A stretch of 64,000 bases of DNA from Atrichornis clamosus (lineage: Eukaryota > Chordata > Aves > Passeriformes > Menuridae): the NCBI GenBank assembly GCA_013400975.1, contig WBMZ01004771.1:216847-280846 (forward strand), given 5' to 3'. Below are positions 42,537-58,600 of this stretch, one piece after another. The stretch's first letter is position 1. Every line of letters starts with the position of its first letter. The notes beneath the pieces are model-generated. The model was not told the origin of the DNA. It saw only the letters and a list, made by a program, of their open reading frames with translations, and did not search any database. Made by a program: the position numbers and the translations under genes.

Positions 42537-45500
42537 CCAAATAGTACACTTAAAGACAGCATGAAAGTGCATATCATAAATTATTCCTAGAAGGCAGAAT
42601 GGGTAATACCACACCAGATCCACCTCCCTCTACCCTCTAAGCTTTCAGCACCAACCCAGCAGGATTTGCATCTTCAAGCAACCCTTATGCTCCTTCACAG
42701 CCCTTCTGAGAGCATTCCCTGGGCACCTTCTGCTTCCTGCTATGCAACGGCTGGCAGGGTGGAGCAGAGCCCTAGACTATCTCAGACACTTGGACCTGTG
42801 AGAGGCAGGTCCCAGCCCGTGGATGTGACACAGCATATCACTGGTATATGATGGACAGAAGACAGCAGTGCAGAGTGGCACAGTTATGTGGTCCAGATCA
42901 CAGAGTAGTGCAGAAATAATCATATATTTTTGTGGCAAACTGTTAAAGTCTTGTAATAATTCTAGAAAACATGTAATGCTATAGAAGGCAGAAAGCACAC
43001 AAGAATCTTTCACTCAGCTGCATCACATACCCCAGGAAGGCTTTACACATTATAACAATAATGTTTCATGCATCGTAAGAATGACACCCGCAGCTTTACT
43101 TTGCACTTGCCCCTCTTTTTCCCTTCCCAGCCAGTTTTCATTGTCTGGTAACAGGTGAGAATAACCAGTGCTCGCAGCTTTGTGAAAGAGGCAGCGCTGG
43201 CCACACTACACTCCAAAGCCATCTAGAAATCACTGGTAGATGTTCAAGCTGAACAACAAATACAGAAGACCCATAGAACCAGAACTTCCTCCCTGATGTA
43301 TTTGCCTTCCCCTTCCCTACTGTCAGGTGTTGATCCATGCTATCTGTTCTCTACTGATGCCAGGATGCGGAGCAGAAAGGTTACAGGCTTACAGACACCT
43401 TACCAAACACAATGCAAAACAGAAGTGGCTCAAGTCACTAAAGTGTTTTATATTTTAAGACTCACGCAATTTCAGTGACATTAAGAAACCAACTGTAACT
43501 CCTGCAGACGACAGGCATTAGGAAAGTGACGAATGATTATTCAGGAAACGTTCTTTTGGGAAAGCTCAAGTATACCCTTCCTTTTGCTTAAGGAAAGGCT
43601 TAAACTCAGAATAATAGATTTTGATAACACCCAAGACAATATGCTGTCTTGGACTCCAATTGTTCTCATTTGTTATAGTTTGAAGCAGAAGTCTTCAATC
43701 ACTTGGACATATATGAACACCTTATAAAATGATTTGTGGCTTTATATTGGTTGTTATACCTGCTATATTTTATTAGAGTAATGCAAGCATTGCATTCATT
43801 TTAAAAATACAATTAGGATTTTTTTTGGTAGAGCTCTTTGTAACTGTGAGGTCTCTGATTCATAACTGCAGCATATGGTTTTTACTATTAAAGTGAAGGG
43901 ACCGATAATAGCACTACTCATATATTTAATAGATAATATATACTATACATAAATATTTTTTTTTCCAGGTCACAAAACATGGAAAAAGATTTTTAAAATT
44001 TAAAACAGAGTCTTCAGAAGAGCTGTTAGCAGAAAAAATAAAAAAGAACCTTTTCAAGGAAGTTGGTTAAATTCAGAGAGACAGTATCCCATCTTTTCTT
44101 TATAAATGTTTATCTTCCAAGATAGAATCAGCAAGTCCAAGCCTTCATGTCAGCATACATGTATTTCCCTCCGGGCTAAAAGGAACTTTGCCTAATTGCT
44201 ACATTAACAGCTGGCTTCAGTGCTCTTCAAGGATGTCTCAAACAAATCAAAGCTCTAAATACAACCCCAAATGTGGCAGGTAATACCACAGAGCTCTATC
44301 ATGGAGCGTCACTTCATGTGGGATGTCAGGAAGGCCACCCCACTGAGCCGCAGTGAGGCAATGGCAGCCACCATCCAGGCTCCTTCTGCAGCAGGGCCCC
44401 TCTTGCAGGTACCTCGACAAAGGCAACACAGCAGCAGCTCTGTTTCCTTTGCTTCCCTCTCACTGAAGCCACCCACCAGATGCTGGAGGAAAGAGGCAGC
44501 CACAGCACTGCACTGCCAATGCAACACACCAAGGTGTCGAGCCTACGTGTACTGGGGGCACAGGTGAAATAGAAGAAAGAAACCCAAACCTCTTGGAGCC
44601 AAGTCTTGCAGCTTCATAAGGCTGGCATCAAGCCACAAGGGAATGAGGGGACTAAAGCACTCATTCTTGAGGTGAAGTGTTACGAATCGCCTGGAAGTCT
44701 GGAGTCAAAACCTACACACCATCTCATTTCAAGAAAGTCACTATTGCAGCACTTTAAAATGCCACCATAGGTTACAACCTTCTACATATGTGCTTAATGG
44801 AAACTCAGGGTGAGTTTATCAGAGGCATTAGAATTACAGTCAGCAGATCAATTTTTCTTCACTGTACTGCATTAATATTTGCCAAAGGAAAAAAAAGAAG
44901 ATAAAAGACAGCAAAGTTTTCACTACAGATTTCTTTCTGCCAAAATGTAGACTGTATGGGCCAATACAGTTAAATTACTGTGAAAAGAGGATTGCATTAA
45001 AAAAATAAACAAATCAGGTATCAGAAGTTCAGATCAGTCATACATTGTCTTTGACAGGTAAGAAAGGAATCATATAGGACTAATCCACCTCTCCGTTCTC
45101 GAAAGTGTCTGCAAACAGTTTCACAGACTCTCCAGAGAGACCAAGTGATGTCTTTAGGACAAAAATGCTATTCTGGAAGATCTGAAGAGTCCTGCTGGTT
45201 TTTAAGAGTGAAGGAATTCATGGCTTGTCCAATGTTCAATCTATTGGACAATATTGATGCTTTTTTAAGAGAACTTTTTGTGAATTGCCTTCAGTATGAT
45301 GTGGGGGTTTTGTTCCTGGTTTTGCTTTTAAGTCTTAGTGGAAATAGCTTCCTGGGTGTTTGTACAGACTGCCACCTGTATAGGATGAGAGCAGTTGAGA
45401 ACAGAAACCTATTGCTGTTGCGTCAGCAAAAGACAGCACCCTGGGGTAGCTGCACCTTCTTAGTATTTTGTTCCTATTAATAGAGAACCAAAACATTCTC

Positions 45501-47704
45501 ATCTTTGTAGCATAATGCTGTAACATAAACAAAATCTGCAATTATGCACTGAATATTAATACAAAAAGGGTTCTCACCTATCTGGTCAGTGAAGAAAGGA
45601 CATACTGTCTCTAATTTTCGATCAGAAACAGATTAAGCTATTGACTGAGTGAAATTCACTTATCCCCAGAACACTCTAAATTGCTGTGCCTGTAGATGCT
45701 GCTGGCCACCACCTGAGGCAACCAACTGGGTATCCAAGTGCAATCCTGATACATGCTCATGGACAAAGAAGTTACTCAGTACTTTCAGCCATTACAAAAG
45801 TTATATTGAACCTAAAATTTTTGTTTGCTATTCTGTGAAAAGTGACTCCACCTTTCCCTCCTAGCTGCACTTGAAGACGTGCTACAGCCATCCTTCAAAT
45901 ACCCAGCAGGTCCTCAACCCCCTGCCTCAGGACACTGCCAAGAAACCTTGGCTAGCTGGAAAACCATGGGGAAGGAAGGGAGAACCAACTCCCCTGCCTC
46001 CCCAGGGTAAGGTGGCTGATCTTTCCCTTTAACAACTACTACACACAGCAAAAATAAAGTAACCCCCTTGGAAAAGATCTCCCAGCCCACCACAGTGAGA
46101 AGGCAGTTTGCCCAATGGCAGTGCTAGCTGTGAAATCCTGCTGGAGCAGCCAGGGATTTACACAGAGGAGTGAGGTTCACACCAACTGGAACCATAGCCG
46201 TGGTGTACTGGGACACGCAGGCACACCTCAACAGTACAGGCAAAAGCACGCAGTCACTGTCTGGTCACCTTGTAACTCTACAGGCTCTTTCTTCAAAAAT
46301 TATCCACTAAAGACTTGAGTGTTTGGAACAAGAAAGAATTCCCAGACTTCAGAGCTCCTTCTCATCTTAAGTGCTTCATCAGATATTTTAGGCATATATA
46401 TATATTTTTTTTTTAATATCAGATTAGCTACCTTCTGATACTCTCTTCTGAATTTAAACAGGCAGACTGCATTGGACAGAAATCAACCGTAGTTAGTATT
46501 CCTCCCTTTGCTCTAATCAGCTTGACAGAATCTCTCCTACATTAAAATTTTAGCGTACATAATTCTCTTGCATGTAAAGGGTTATTAAGCACTTTAATAA
46601 ATCCTGCTAAGTTCATTTATTTTTTGGAAGATGATAACCTTGGAATAGACTTCTATGAAACTGGAAAAACTGCCAAGGGGAATACTGCCAAGATAACTGT
46701 GTAACTAGGTTAAACCTGGATTATTACTACTGTTATTTACATTAAGGAGTATCACTATAAAACCTTTTAAAAATGGATTTGATATCTAACAGTAAGCTAC
46801 ATTTATTTCTCAGTTTGCTAAATATGAAGAAGAGTTTTAAAAACACTCATAGTAAACTCAAGATATGGCATTTTATGTTTAAACAAGCCTTTAGACAAAT
46901 ACTTTTCTCCCTAGAAAATCAGAGCTGCATATTTTACTGTGCCATTCTCTTGGTTTGGTCATTGATCAAATGAGGAATAACAGCACAGCACTTGATAAGG
47001 CTAGCAGCCCCAAGGTAAGGCTGATTTTTCTGGGCAGAAATGGAATTTTCTTGTTCCTTGCCTACAGATACAGAAGTGTTCCAACTTTCTCACGTAGCCT
47101 TCATTCATGAAAGCCTCTGTTTTACAGGTTCAGGTTAATGCAGAGCACAAATGAAAACAACCTACTGTCTTGCAAGGCCTGAGTCTTTGTCACTAAGTAA
47201 ATTAACTGACGAGCTTTCGCACTCACAGCAGTCTTCAACACCTATAAAAATTGTGAACTAGCTGGTGACTCCCAACTGCAGCAGTGCAAGAAAGAGCAAA
47301 GGCCATTAAAAGGTTGTTATACAAACCCCACCTTGCTACACATGAGACCAGGAAACTCTAGACTGGTTTTGCACCAGCAGTATCAGCCAGTTTCCCCTGT
47401 AGGGTACATGATATGGATCTACACCACTGCACCTCAGCTCTAGGGTGGTCTTCTACCAGTCTGAGATGGTGTTGATGCTCAAGCAAACCAGATGAGCCTG
47501 AGGACCACTCTGCCATGACCTACCTTGTGTAGTGTCACACATGCAGGCAGGACAAAGGACAAGTTCTGTCTTCATTTTTTCATGCCACTGCACTGCACTG
47601 CAGTGTATTTGGTGATAGCAAACCCTCTCGTGGGGTCAGTGACCCTTTGATAAGCCCAAGAGGCGTGCACATGCAAACACACCCACATGCACACAGAGAA
47701 CAAC

Positions 47705-47719
47705 TTTTTTTTTTTTTTT
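47705..47719. repeat. Poly(T) run
   Basis: Fifteen consecutive T in a GAREM1 intron, preceded by a CA-rich stretch. Confidence 0.9.
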
Positions 47720-48163
47720 AATTTTGCAATGCTATTTAGCTGTAACAATTTTGAGACAAGCAACCCCATCATTTCACCCTGTGTGCTCTCTGAGAATGAA
47801 GCTTTCTGGAGAGGGATTCGAGCAGCTGCTGCTTAGCAGAGAATGAAATTCAGACTGCTGGAGGGGGAGGAGAAAGGGGGCAACAAACAACATTTGTTTA
47901 AAATCTGGCAGGAGCATCCTAATTAGATGAATTATTGAATGGATCATCAAGACTGCTCCCCAAAGCACCACAGGGCAGGAGAGCCCTTAGAGGACATGTT
48001 GATTTAAGACTGCAAAAATGATCCCAAAGAGCACCATCACCGAATGGGGAACACTAAAGGCTCGTTTGTCTCAAAAATCACACTTCCCACTCAGCGCCAT
48101 AGCTCACTTGCCATGTATATAAAGGTTGTAACAGTTAATCATTTAGACAGGGATAAATATTTA

Positions 48164-48343
<180 letters not shown>

Positions 48344-49611
48344 TTATATTGGACAACTGTCACTGTGGCAACTGCTGGCTCAACTTCTTCACCATTTTGC
48401 TTGGTCAGTTTTTCCAGTTATTAGCAACCAAACAAGAAGACGAAAGATTGTAGAGAGTCTCCTGAACCTGCCATGAAAGACATCCAGTTTCACTGGGTCA
48501 GAATGAAAAGAACGTGTGGCAGCCAATGTTAAATTAAAAAAGATTGTTTTATCACATGCTTTCTAGAAATAGTAAATAACTATGGAAGCATTTGTGTTTG
48601 TGTACTTAATTCAGAGTCATACTATCTGTACAGACAGCACTTTTTGGCCCTTAATATTAAAAGTTTTACAGAAAGAGACCACACCCATTACTACAAAACT
48701 CCCAAACAATAAACATAAGGGTTTGGGGGTTGTTTTTAGCATCATCAAACAGCTATTAAAAATGGTAGGCTAAAATTCTTGTACCCCTGGGCTTCCCTAA
48801 GAGTGGAATAGCATCTAACTTTCCTTAATCATAAACTAAGCCCTCTGAGAACTTTAGCTAACGTAAGATATTAAACCATACACATTTAAAACCCTTTTGA
48901 AGGTGATTGCCTTCAGAAGACCATGAGAATGAAGTGTTTCTTGCTACATTTACCTCCCTCTAGCATGAAAACTTTGGCTATTTTCTATGCCTTGTAAAAG
49001 GCAAGAACTAACATGGAGGGAGCCACCCCAGGCAGACGTGCCAGGGAGAGCCAGGCACATCAATCACCTCTGTGCACTATGAACACAAAGTTTAAAAGCT
49101 TTATTTTATAAATACAGAGATAAAAAAAGCTTTACTGTTTGTATGACTTAAGCTTAAAATCAGTGGAGTGATCTTTCCAAATTTAGAAACGTTAACTACT
49201 ACTAAGTTAAAGGCTGGTTTCAGCAAGACTTGATGTAAGAAACAACTCTAGAAAATGAGAAAAAGACTGAATAAAATCTACGTTTAGTGCACCTTCCGTA
49301 ATTCATGTTTTAAAATTAGCAATGAATGCAGTCACTGGATTATTGTTCCCAAACAGTGCTCAACTTCATTAAAATATATCCAATACATGAGGATGTCAGC
49401 CACCTACAGAAATATTTTCTCACTCCTTCAGCATTCTCGTGCACAACACCCTGCTGCCCCTTTACATCCCACCAGGCTTGAGACTTTTGTGACGTGTTGG
49501 GAGAATTCACCCCCACTAAACAATTTCAGGCCACCTAACAGCACAGGAAGAAACAAATGCAAACTCAGCGAGCCCTGACGCCCCATGAGAGCTGTCCCAC
49601 CCCCCAGCCAG

Positions 49612-49655
49612 GTGTGCACACACGTGTGTACACACCCACACACACACCCACACAA
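49612..49655. repeat. CA-rich simple repeat
   Basis: Interrupted CA/GT repeat with CACGTGTGTACAC at its start and CACACACACCCACACA at its end. Confidence 0.85.
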
Positions 49656-52600
49656 GCCCCGAGAGAGGTGCCAGAGCAAGAGACTCAGCTCTGCCACCCA
49701 ACGCCAGTGCCTGCTGCCAGGGTCACACCCTTTTAATCAGTATGCTCCAGTACTGTGGTTGTAAGCCTGAATATCAACTTGCAAAGCAGAGGACTTCCTT
49801 TTATACCTTTCCATGTGTTTTGTCTTTCTAAAGCGACCACAGCAACTTTGAAGTATTATCAGCAGGATAACTACAGATGTTGGTACTTCCCTCTACTTCT
49901 ATTTTTCCTATGTATCAGCTGAGTTTTCCTAACTTTGTGTCTGCTTCAGGACTTGCTGTGATTTGAAATTCAACCAAGACAATTAATGTCCTTATTAATT
50001 AATGCTCTGAGCCCCTTTTGGTGCAAAGCAACAGAGGGGCCAGGCAACCAACACCTTTGGGCTAGGGGAATCGGAACAATTTGCAGGGAGCTGCTCAGGT
50101 AACTGATGCTGAGAAGTGTGTTGTGACTGATGCCAAGACATGGACATGGAGCGCTGAAGAGAGAACTGTGCTTTTTAACCCCCAGTTTGCCACAGACCAT
50201 GTAAGTCCTGGTTTCAGCATTTCCTGTCAGCCACAGCCTAACCAAAAGGAAGATGTATTTCCCAGCTGCACAGGTCCTTTTCCTCACAGGCATCCCACTT
50301 TTTTGCAAAGGAAACTCAGGAGTCAGGGGAGCTGAGTGAAGCACAGAAACACCACTGCTCTAGAGCGAAGAGCTGGGCACTTCACAGATAGTCACTAAGG
50401 GCAAGATGCTCTTAAATTTAACAGGAGTTGTCACACAGTGTTTGTTCACCATGGGCTGACCTGAGGCTGTGCCGACTTCTCGATTGCCATCCTCTTCACC
50501 TATCAACACAACTGCTGGGATGCAACTCTAATTAATTGCCCAGTTTGGGATCCAGGGGTCTGACTTGCAGGATTCCTAGCTGTGGCTATCATTCAAGGCA
50601 AGCTGTGATTACAATTTATAATGACAAAAAAACCCCAACACCACAAACCAAGTTTAAGCAAGCAAGTTTAAGTCAGCTCAGACACATCTAAATCCAGTGG
50701 AGTTACTTGTGATTTAACACTCCCCCACTATGTAGAGAACAGAGGGGAATATGATATTGCATGGAAGTTACATAGTTTTTTGAAACTGTGATATATTACA
50801 GTGATAAAATTTTGCTAGTTTGAAAAGAAATTGAGAACTCTCACTTCAGAGTGGGAACTGAGTTGGGCACAGTAACAAAGCCTGAATTCACATGAACAAG
50901 GATGGAAAACAAAATACTGAATACTAATACATGATATGAACAAAACTCATCCAGCCCTTTGAATGAGACAGTGGTCTTTAATTCTAGGTTCTCTAGTTAC
51001 TCTATTTAGAAGCATAATAATACTATTTTTCTATGACTGTTATGTATTTAACAACAGTCAATCTGGTGGCAAGAAAAGGTCAGTTACTCCTTGCAGCCCA
51101 AAGTTCTACAAAAAAAGTCCCAAACTCCTCAGCACAGAACAAACGCTTTAGGCTGTGTGCAACTGGGAGCAGAGTCTGCTTTTTACTGTAGGATTACACA
51201 TTCCTGCAAAAAAAAAAAATAATAGGAAAAAAAAAATCCTCAGCGGGAGCTTTGCTTCGGTACAAAGCGCCGCTCAGAGCTGTCTGTGTCGCTATCTGTG
51301 CCATCCTCCCCGTCCTTCAGCTGAGCCTCACAAACACAAAGCCGTCTGTGCCCTCACTGCTAATAAGCAGCAGTTCACGAGGAGGTTGACGACAGAGGAG
51401 TACACACAGATCCCAAAGCAGAGAATAGAAGGGCAGCATTAATCTCTGCCTGTTACGAAATCAAGAAGTATGCTGTGCATGGAAGCTGTCAGGGCTAGAT
51501 GTTAAAACGTCTTTTCCGTGGAAAAGATGGGTTTATAACTTGAGATTTTCTATAGATAGTTTTAAAAAATTTATTTCATCATTGAAAAAGGAAGACTTTT
51601 TTATTGAAAGGAGAGAAAGAGGGGCTGAAGAGGAGCCTACAATACACATTTGAACCAGATGTCAAGTAGCTAACTAACTATCGGGGAGGAAGCAGACAGT
51701 TTCTTACTATGTTTCTCCCTGGTCTCTACTCAAGGCGCCATAAAAAACCAAAGACGGCACGGCTAAAATACAAGTTTAATGGACATAAGTATGGCTTCAC
51801 TGCAAGTTAAAGTGCAGTTTTATTACACTTTGCAAGAGGCACAGTTTCATTGGGAGACTTCACAAAATTGACAGCAAGCTTGAATAAACCACAGGGCAAT
51901 TTAACTATGCATTAATTGGGAATTTAACAAAAATAATAAAGAAAATATGAAGTTAAAACCTATACTTTATAGAAGTTCACTGCTCTCTCTCTCGCTAGCA
52001 CAAAAAGAATAATGAAATGTTTCGGTAGTAACTCAGGGAAGGTTCAGAAAGATCAAAGATTCATAATACCTGCATGGTCCACTGAGCAGGTGTGGCTACT
52101 CCCTTGCAGCCAAACGCAAGGGAGAAATGAACAACTACTGCAAGCTTTATATCTCTTCATCTTTCTGTCTGGCCTCTGGCAGGCACAGTATTGGAACAGT
52201 TTCATCCTAGTATATATTATCTCTGTAGATCATGAATTCTTATTTCTCTGTGAAGGTAGTTACAGCAAAGACAGTAAATCTACTCCTGGTGGAAATGAGT
52301 CTGGAGAGCTAAAAAGGCAGGGAAGGATCTAAACCAGGGCTTATTCTCCAGTTTATGAAGGCATTTATTAAAACCCATTAGCAGCAAGAAGATCAGTCCA
52401 TCTTCCTTCTTGCCTGATCGGACCTGTAATATCTGTGAGCAGGTGCATTAATCAGCCCTTTCTGTCCCAAATTCTGCCGCTTCCACTGCTTAGGTTATTG
52501 CAGACTTACACATGTTCATAACTCCAACCCAGCTCATACAGGTTATTTCTGTGATGTAAGATCCCCTGTTTCTCACAGTGACTGACCCCTTACCACCAAA

Positions 52601-55600
52601 CATTCCAGCAGTTTCTGACAGTCCTGAATGTTTCCAAAACAGAGACATTCATTCTGTACAGTGACTGCACTATGCCTAGACCCAAGCAGTCCTTATCTAT
52701 GGCAGGCATTCACAGGCTGAACAAACAGTCAAGTTTTTATTGATACAGAAGGATGAGAACACGTTTATGCTCATATAGCAAAAAGAAAATCTGGTAAAAG
52801 AAATTCTGGTAAAAAAAAAAAAAGCATGTCATCAATAGGAAACATGGAAGGTCATTGAAACATCTGCTCAACTGCGTTAGCTGTTAAATATTTCTCCAAG
52901 GAGGCAGGAGCTGTATTGTCTTTCAGCAGCTTTGATTATTTAGTAAGTCTCTCAGCTCTCTGTGTGAGCCTGTATGCAAGGCCCAGTGATTCTCAAGAAT
53001 GCGCAGACAGCACAGCAGGGTAGCAAAAGTACTGCAGAGGTTTATATTTCACAGTATTTGTTGACTGCTGACTACACTTTAGTATTTCAAAGAACAGCAG
53101 AGCTACTCAAAAAGGAAAGGCTCTACCTGCCAGAATAACATCATTTTGGAAAAAGACAATTCTTGTCTACATTTTTCAGCATTCCTGTGCATAAAACTGA
53201 TAGCAAAGTACTTTGGTTTTCTTCACAAAATGATGATTCTTGATATAACTGGGCAGAGGTGAAGAGCACAGTCCAAAAGTACACTTCAGCACACCTGGTT
53301 CTTAGATGGACCTGTACAGTCTTTATCTGATTACGTACACAACTCTCCTCAATGCCTGATGCAGACATTTGTCTCAGTGGGGGATGATGGAAAGCAATCT
53401 CAGTTTGCAGTCTCCCCTGTCAGTGCATCAACTAGATCTTACAGTACAGCTATTTCATCCCTACCTAATCCTTAGACAAGGCAGCCAGTCAAGAGTGAGC
53501 ATGGCAAACCAAAGACTCTAAAATAATGCATTAAGATATAATCATAATCCTTCAACCTACCTGCAATTAAAAGAAAAAGAACAAACTTTTTATTTAAATT
53601 GACATTTGCCAGTATGTCTTTGCATAGAACCTACATGTGGCATTTTGTTGTTGCAAGAAGCGTTGTCCTAGCAGTGGCTGCAGCTGTCTAGACCTTAGAA
53701 AAGGAAGAACAGAGGAAGAACCCAACATATCTTTGATAGAGCTGTTATGTGGCTAACTGGAACCATAGTGCAAAATTAATACCGAAGCTCTTTCAGGGAC
53801 CTATCACTGAGCCAACGTGAAAGGGTTTGGCAGACACGCAGAAGTAACGCCAAGTGAGAAATAAACGCTTTGCTTCACTTTTGTCATCTTCCAGCTTGTC
53901 CAAACTGAGCATTTGTCCTCAGCTCTCCAAAGGAGAGAAGAGTGCTGGCACACTCAGGTCCTCTGGAGCAGCAGAGTCCCAGTGCAGAGGGAAAAGACTC
54001 GTCACAGAGCCAAACTGCAAGTGTAAATGGAATTACAGAATGCTGTTCTCAACAGCGGGAGCAGACAGTAGTCCACAAACGGACTAGTGCAGGCAGGCTC
54101 ACAGCCCTACGGCCCACAGAGAAGACAGGAAAGTGAAACACCTGCTCTGTTATCTCCAGGCTCTCCATTGAAGGAGCTACTGATTTCATCTCAGGTTGGG
54201 GTGTGGCAGCAACCTAACCTGGATGCAGTGCTATGGTAAGTTCAACCCCTCAGTCAAAGAAAGAGCAAGATAGCCCAACGGCACAAGTTCAGCCTTATCT
54301 GCCACACTGATAGCTTCTCAGAGCTATGCAAAAATGGCTCGGGGCAGAGAGGAAAGCCTTTGCAGTTATTCGTAAGAATGTCTTTGTTTATTTTCATATT
54401 GTAGCCTGCTGAAAGCATACAGGAAACTATAAAAGGGTGGAGAATACAACAGGAAAACACACAAGTATATCTTCGGCACACAGCTTCCACAGAGTGAGGA
54501 CCGGGCCACAAACTAGAAATGCTACAATTGATGCCTATAGCATAATCACAGCTATTGAAAGAGCAGTTAAAGAAACTGAAATATTCCTTCTGTTTTTTTA
54601 AGAACTGCCTGTCAATAATTGAGGAGCAGGGTGAGGAAGAGGATCTCTTGTGTCCCCATCTATACCCAATCTTGTGGAAATTTTGGGAATATATTAAAAA
54701 ACCGCTTGGAACATGAACTAGAGACATATCTAAGTAAACATGATACAAGTTGAATTCATCAAGTGTACTGGAGCTAAACTTACAGCACTGCAAAGCAGAG
54801 GACGAGGCACAAAGGCACATTCAGTCAGTAGATATTGTGCAACATTTCATGAGGAAGGAGCCCTTCAGAATGAATAGCTTTACTTCTTGGAAGTATTATG
54901 AAGATTTTGAAGCCTTAAATGCCTTTATTCCTCATGGTGTCAAGTCTGTGGCACAAATACCCAATCAACCAAGAGAGAATGAGTCAGGTATCACAAGCTG
55001 GTGGGACATGTTGAAGCAGAGCATCAGCCCACTGACACATCACTTGTGCGTATGCACAGACACCACCCGAGAGATCAAGGAAGGGAATCCAACCAAGTTT
55101 CCCACACAGCAACACAATGCTTGCAAATCAAACCCTCTAACCCTATGCTGGCAAAGCAAAGGGGATGGTATAGCCCAGCATTTTCTTTTGTCTTATCTTA
55201 CTTTCATGATTCGTAAGTAGCATAACAACAACAACAAAAAAGATTACGTTGGCAGCATAACAAAGAAAAATCAGTTCAAATGGTGACTGATGATAGCTTA
55301 AAGCAGATTTAACTCACAGATATTGCATGAGAGGGAATTTTAGGTTACAGATGATGTATAAAGACAGACAGGGAAAACAAGCCTAACCTCCAACCTTTGT
55401 TTCATAAGTTATTATCATCACAAATACAAGATTACCACAATGAAATGTTCCATTTTACAGGGTCACATGTTTTGAGTGTCTGGACTGTAAGTTAACTAGA
55501 TTTAACTTACTGGGTTATCATCGATCTAACCTGTAATTAGCAACATTTTATTCCTTTCCCATGTGCTTCCAAGAGACATGAAGAATATGTTCCATAAGCA

Positions 55601-58600
55601 GTGTGTTAGTTCACACACTCCATTGACCATGCACAGGACTCTGATGAGCACCACGCTGTCTGACTTTCCTAGTTACTGTTCAGAAAAGCTGTTGTAAGCT
55701 TCCTGTTGAAGAATAAGAATCTAAAGCCATACACGTGAAGATGGGATGCTCTCCTGGTGAGTATCAGCAGTTACCCTGATTGCAGCTCAAAAAGCGATCA
55801 AGAGAAAGACAGAAAAGCTACACAAAGCCCAACTAAACCAGCCAGAGCTTGCATGAAACAGTATTGAGATGACTACATTTAGACAGCAGCTGCCCCATGA
55901 CAGAAGCTTTCCTTACAGGAGCACTAGCACCGCTCCCGTGGTACCGGAGTGGACAATAACCCTGCACACCTCGGCTATGGAAATGGTTGGTAGTCACAGA
56001 AAGCTTATGGCTCCGACCTACTACAGCAGCATCCAGGATCCCTATGAGAATGTCTGATGGAACTGCCTGCCACCAGAGAGGAAGGTTTGGCAAGAAGGTA
56101 AAGACAATTTATCCCTCAGTTAGCAGAAGCCTCTAGGGAAAACTACAGCAAAAATGAGGCAGAACCAAAGGTGAAAGAGTATGGTTACAGTTCTCACTGC
56201 ATCTTGAAGCACTTGCCTTACTAAGTAAATACATTGCTTTCACTTATACATTAACACTGATTTGGAACTAAAAATCAATCCTAAAGGAGCAGAGATCCAG
56301 CCTAGGAGTGTCAATGGAAACTGAACATCAAACCTTGCATTAAATGGCAGACAAGTCCCTTAAAACAACCTTATGCTGTTTTGCCCAAGTAGATTTTCCT
56401 ATTTTAGTGAAAGATATCACATACATTTAAAAATAAGAAGCAACACAGACTTAATCTGCCTTTGGATCTAGTCTTAACTAGTTGATCTCCTCCCAAATCA
56501 TCAGTGCACACTCATTCCAAGACGTACATACATTAAAAGAACAGGGCTGTCTACAGTAGATTAACATTTAATTAAAGCACAGAAGAAAGCTGAGATGAGA
56601 GTAACAGAATAAACTCCTGGTTAACATTTGAAATTAACATTACTAGTTTCAAGCAGACTCAAACAGACCACATTAGAATACCTGTTAAAGGCTAGCCAAG
56701 CATGCTGTGATTTTATATCACAGTTGCATCCAAATACTCTGCCTTTATACCATGGATTACTCACTTTATTAAAACTGATTTCAGTAGAAATCATGAATGT
56801 GTAAGATTTTCTCCTCAAGGCTGACAGAGAAAATCCCTTTTTTTTTTGTTTCAAAACAAATTTGTGATTAATAGTTTGGAGAAAACACAGTAATACAAAC
56901 TGTTCCTGGGGCTGACGCTCACACCAGCAACAGTGCAGTTGTAGCCCATAATCTGCATGATTCCAACTTCCTAATGAGTACAGAAACACAACATCATCCT
57001 TCCCTTGCCTCAGTAGATGCCTCCTCACAGAACATCTATCCAGAAAAAAAGCCCCATTTTTCCCTTTCACTCTCTCCATTTTGGTTGCTAAACAGTGAAC
57101 TTGGGTTTCTTGTGCAATTCAAGTGTCAATGAAAGAAACTGGAGTATTTTCTAAGGGCAGAAATATTTCAGGACCTGAGTTCAGAGCAGTTCTAGGGGAA
57201 CAGTTTCTTCTAATTCCAGTGTCTAAATTTGTTCAAAAAGTTGAAAAGGATTTTTGCACTGATAAAAAGTATTTCAAACATAGCTTATGGTTACAGAGAG
57301 TAGTTCAATCTCCTCATTACTGTGGACACAAGTAAATGATGATATTTATTTGAGATTAAGATAAAAACCAGATAGAATTCAAAAAAGAAATTGTGTGCAC
57401 CTGTGCAACTGAAAACTCTTATAGTGACAGATGGAAGAGTCTTCATTCTTAGAGAAATATCTGATTTTGGAAACAAGGCTAATAATTTTAGAGGCCCAAA
57501 ATTTGATTGCATTGAAGAAAGCCAACTTCTGCAACTTAGAATCTAGCAGGTTTCAGCCTCTGTGTTAGGCCTGCTCTGAATCATATTATTCCACTTTGAT
57601 TTAAAACACGGAGAGATTGCAATTATAGGGACAGATTTAAGATGTGCAGAAGCACATTTTTGACCACAATATGGATTCCAGGGATCCTAACCACAAGCAA
57701 GTTGTGGATTTACACCAGACAACTTTTTGGATTTGGTATCCATCTCTTAAAAAATAAATTTGCAGAATGAAAGCAACCTTCCTAAACAAGTTTATACACA
57801 TTCTTCTATTTCTGGGTAAAACTTCCACTAAAATAACTGCAGCAATCTCTGAGCTTAATAATTAACTTTGCCTTACTGAGTAATGGCTTTTATTTATTTA
57901 TTTGTCCAAAGCTTCAAAACTCACAGTCACCAAAAGTCAAGCTCCTAATGTTTCTTCCACAGCGCAAAGACACTTTCTTCAACTGCAAACCCCCCACCCT
58001 TTATGCTTTCTGCTCTCTTGCTGACAGATCTTTTTCCTCCTGCTACTCCCACGAGCGTATCCCCATTTCTATGGCCTGATTTGAGTGCCATTCGTCGCCT
58101 TCTTGCTCACTGAGCAGTTCTTTTGTGCCTGTCAGGTTCTAACCCCGTCCCATGGGCAACACGCCCCAGCCCAAGCGTAGGATGGTGTTTCCTCCACCCA
58201 AGGAAGGCAGTCACGTCCACAGTACTGCCCCAGCAGCCACTCGTGCTGCTGTAAATAAAGCTAAAGAAAAAGTGCATTCACCAAGCAGAAATCTTTAAAA
58301 TGCACATAGATCAATTCTGTATAAAAAGTGCTTTTGTTTCCTGCTCAGGAACAGGTTTTTTAATTAACTGAATGGGAGGAGTTGTAAAAAACAGGAACAA
58401 TGACTGAGTCAGCAGCTCAGTCAGTTCTCAGTAGCTAAACAGGGTTTTTACATGAGACAGAATAAACTTATTTTGTTCAGTTAGACATTTTTATCAATGT
58501 GTAGAGAGACTTCAGAGCTTGGGCTTGGTATTCTGAAAGACTGTCTGTGCATTACAGAGCAGCTTATTGTTTCAAAGCTCGTATCTCATTTGTTTGCTGA

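Noticed and set aside
54254..54820. 188-codon open frame on the - strand
   Set aside because: No family motif, overlaps other open frames on the opposite strand, lies in a GAREM1 intron, and about one ORF of this length is expected by chance in 64 kb.
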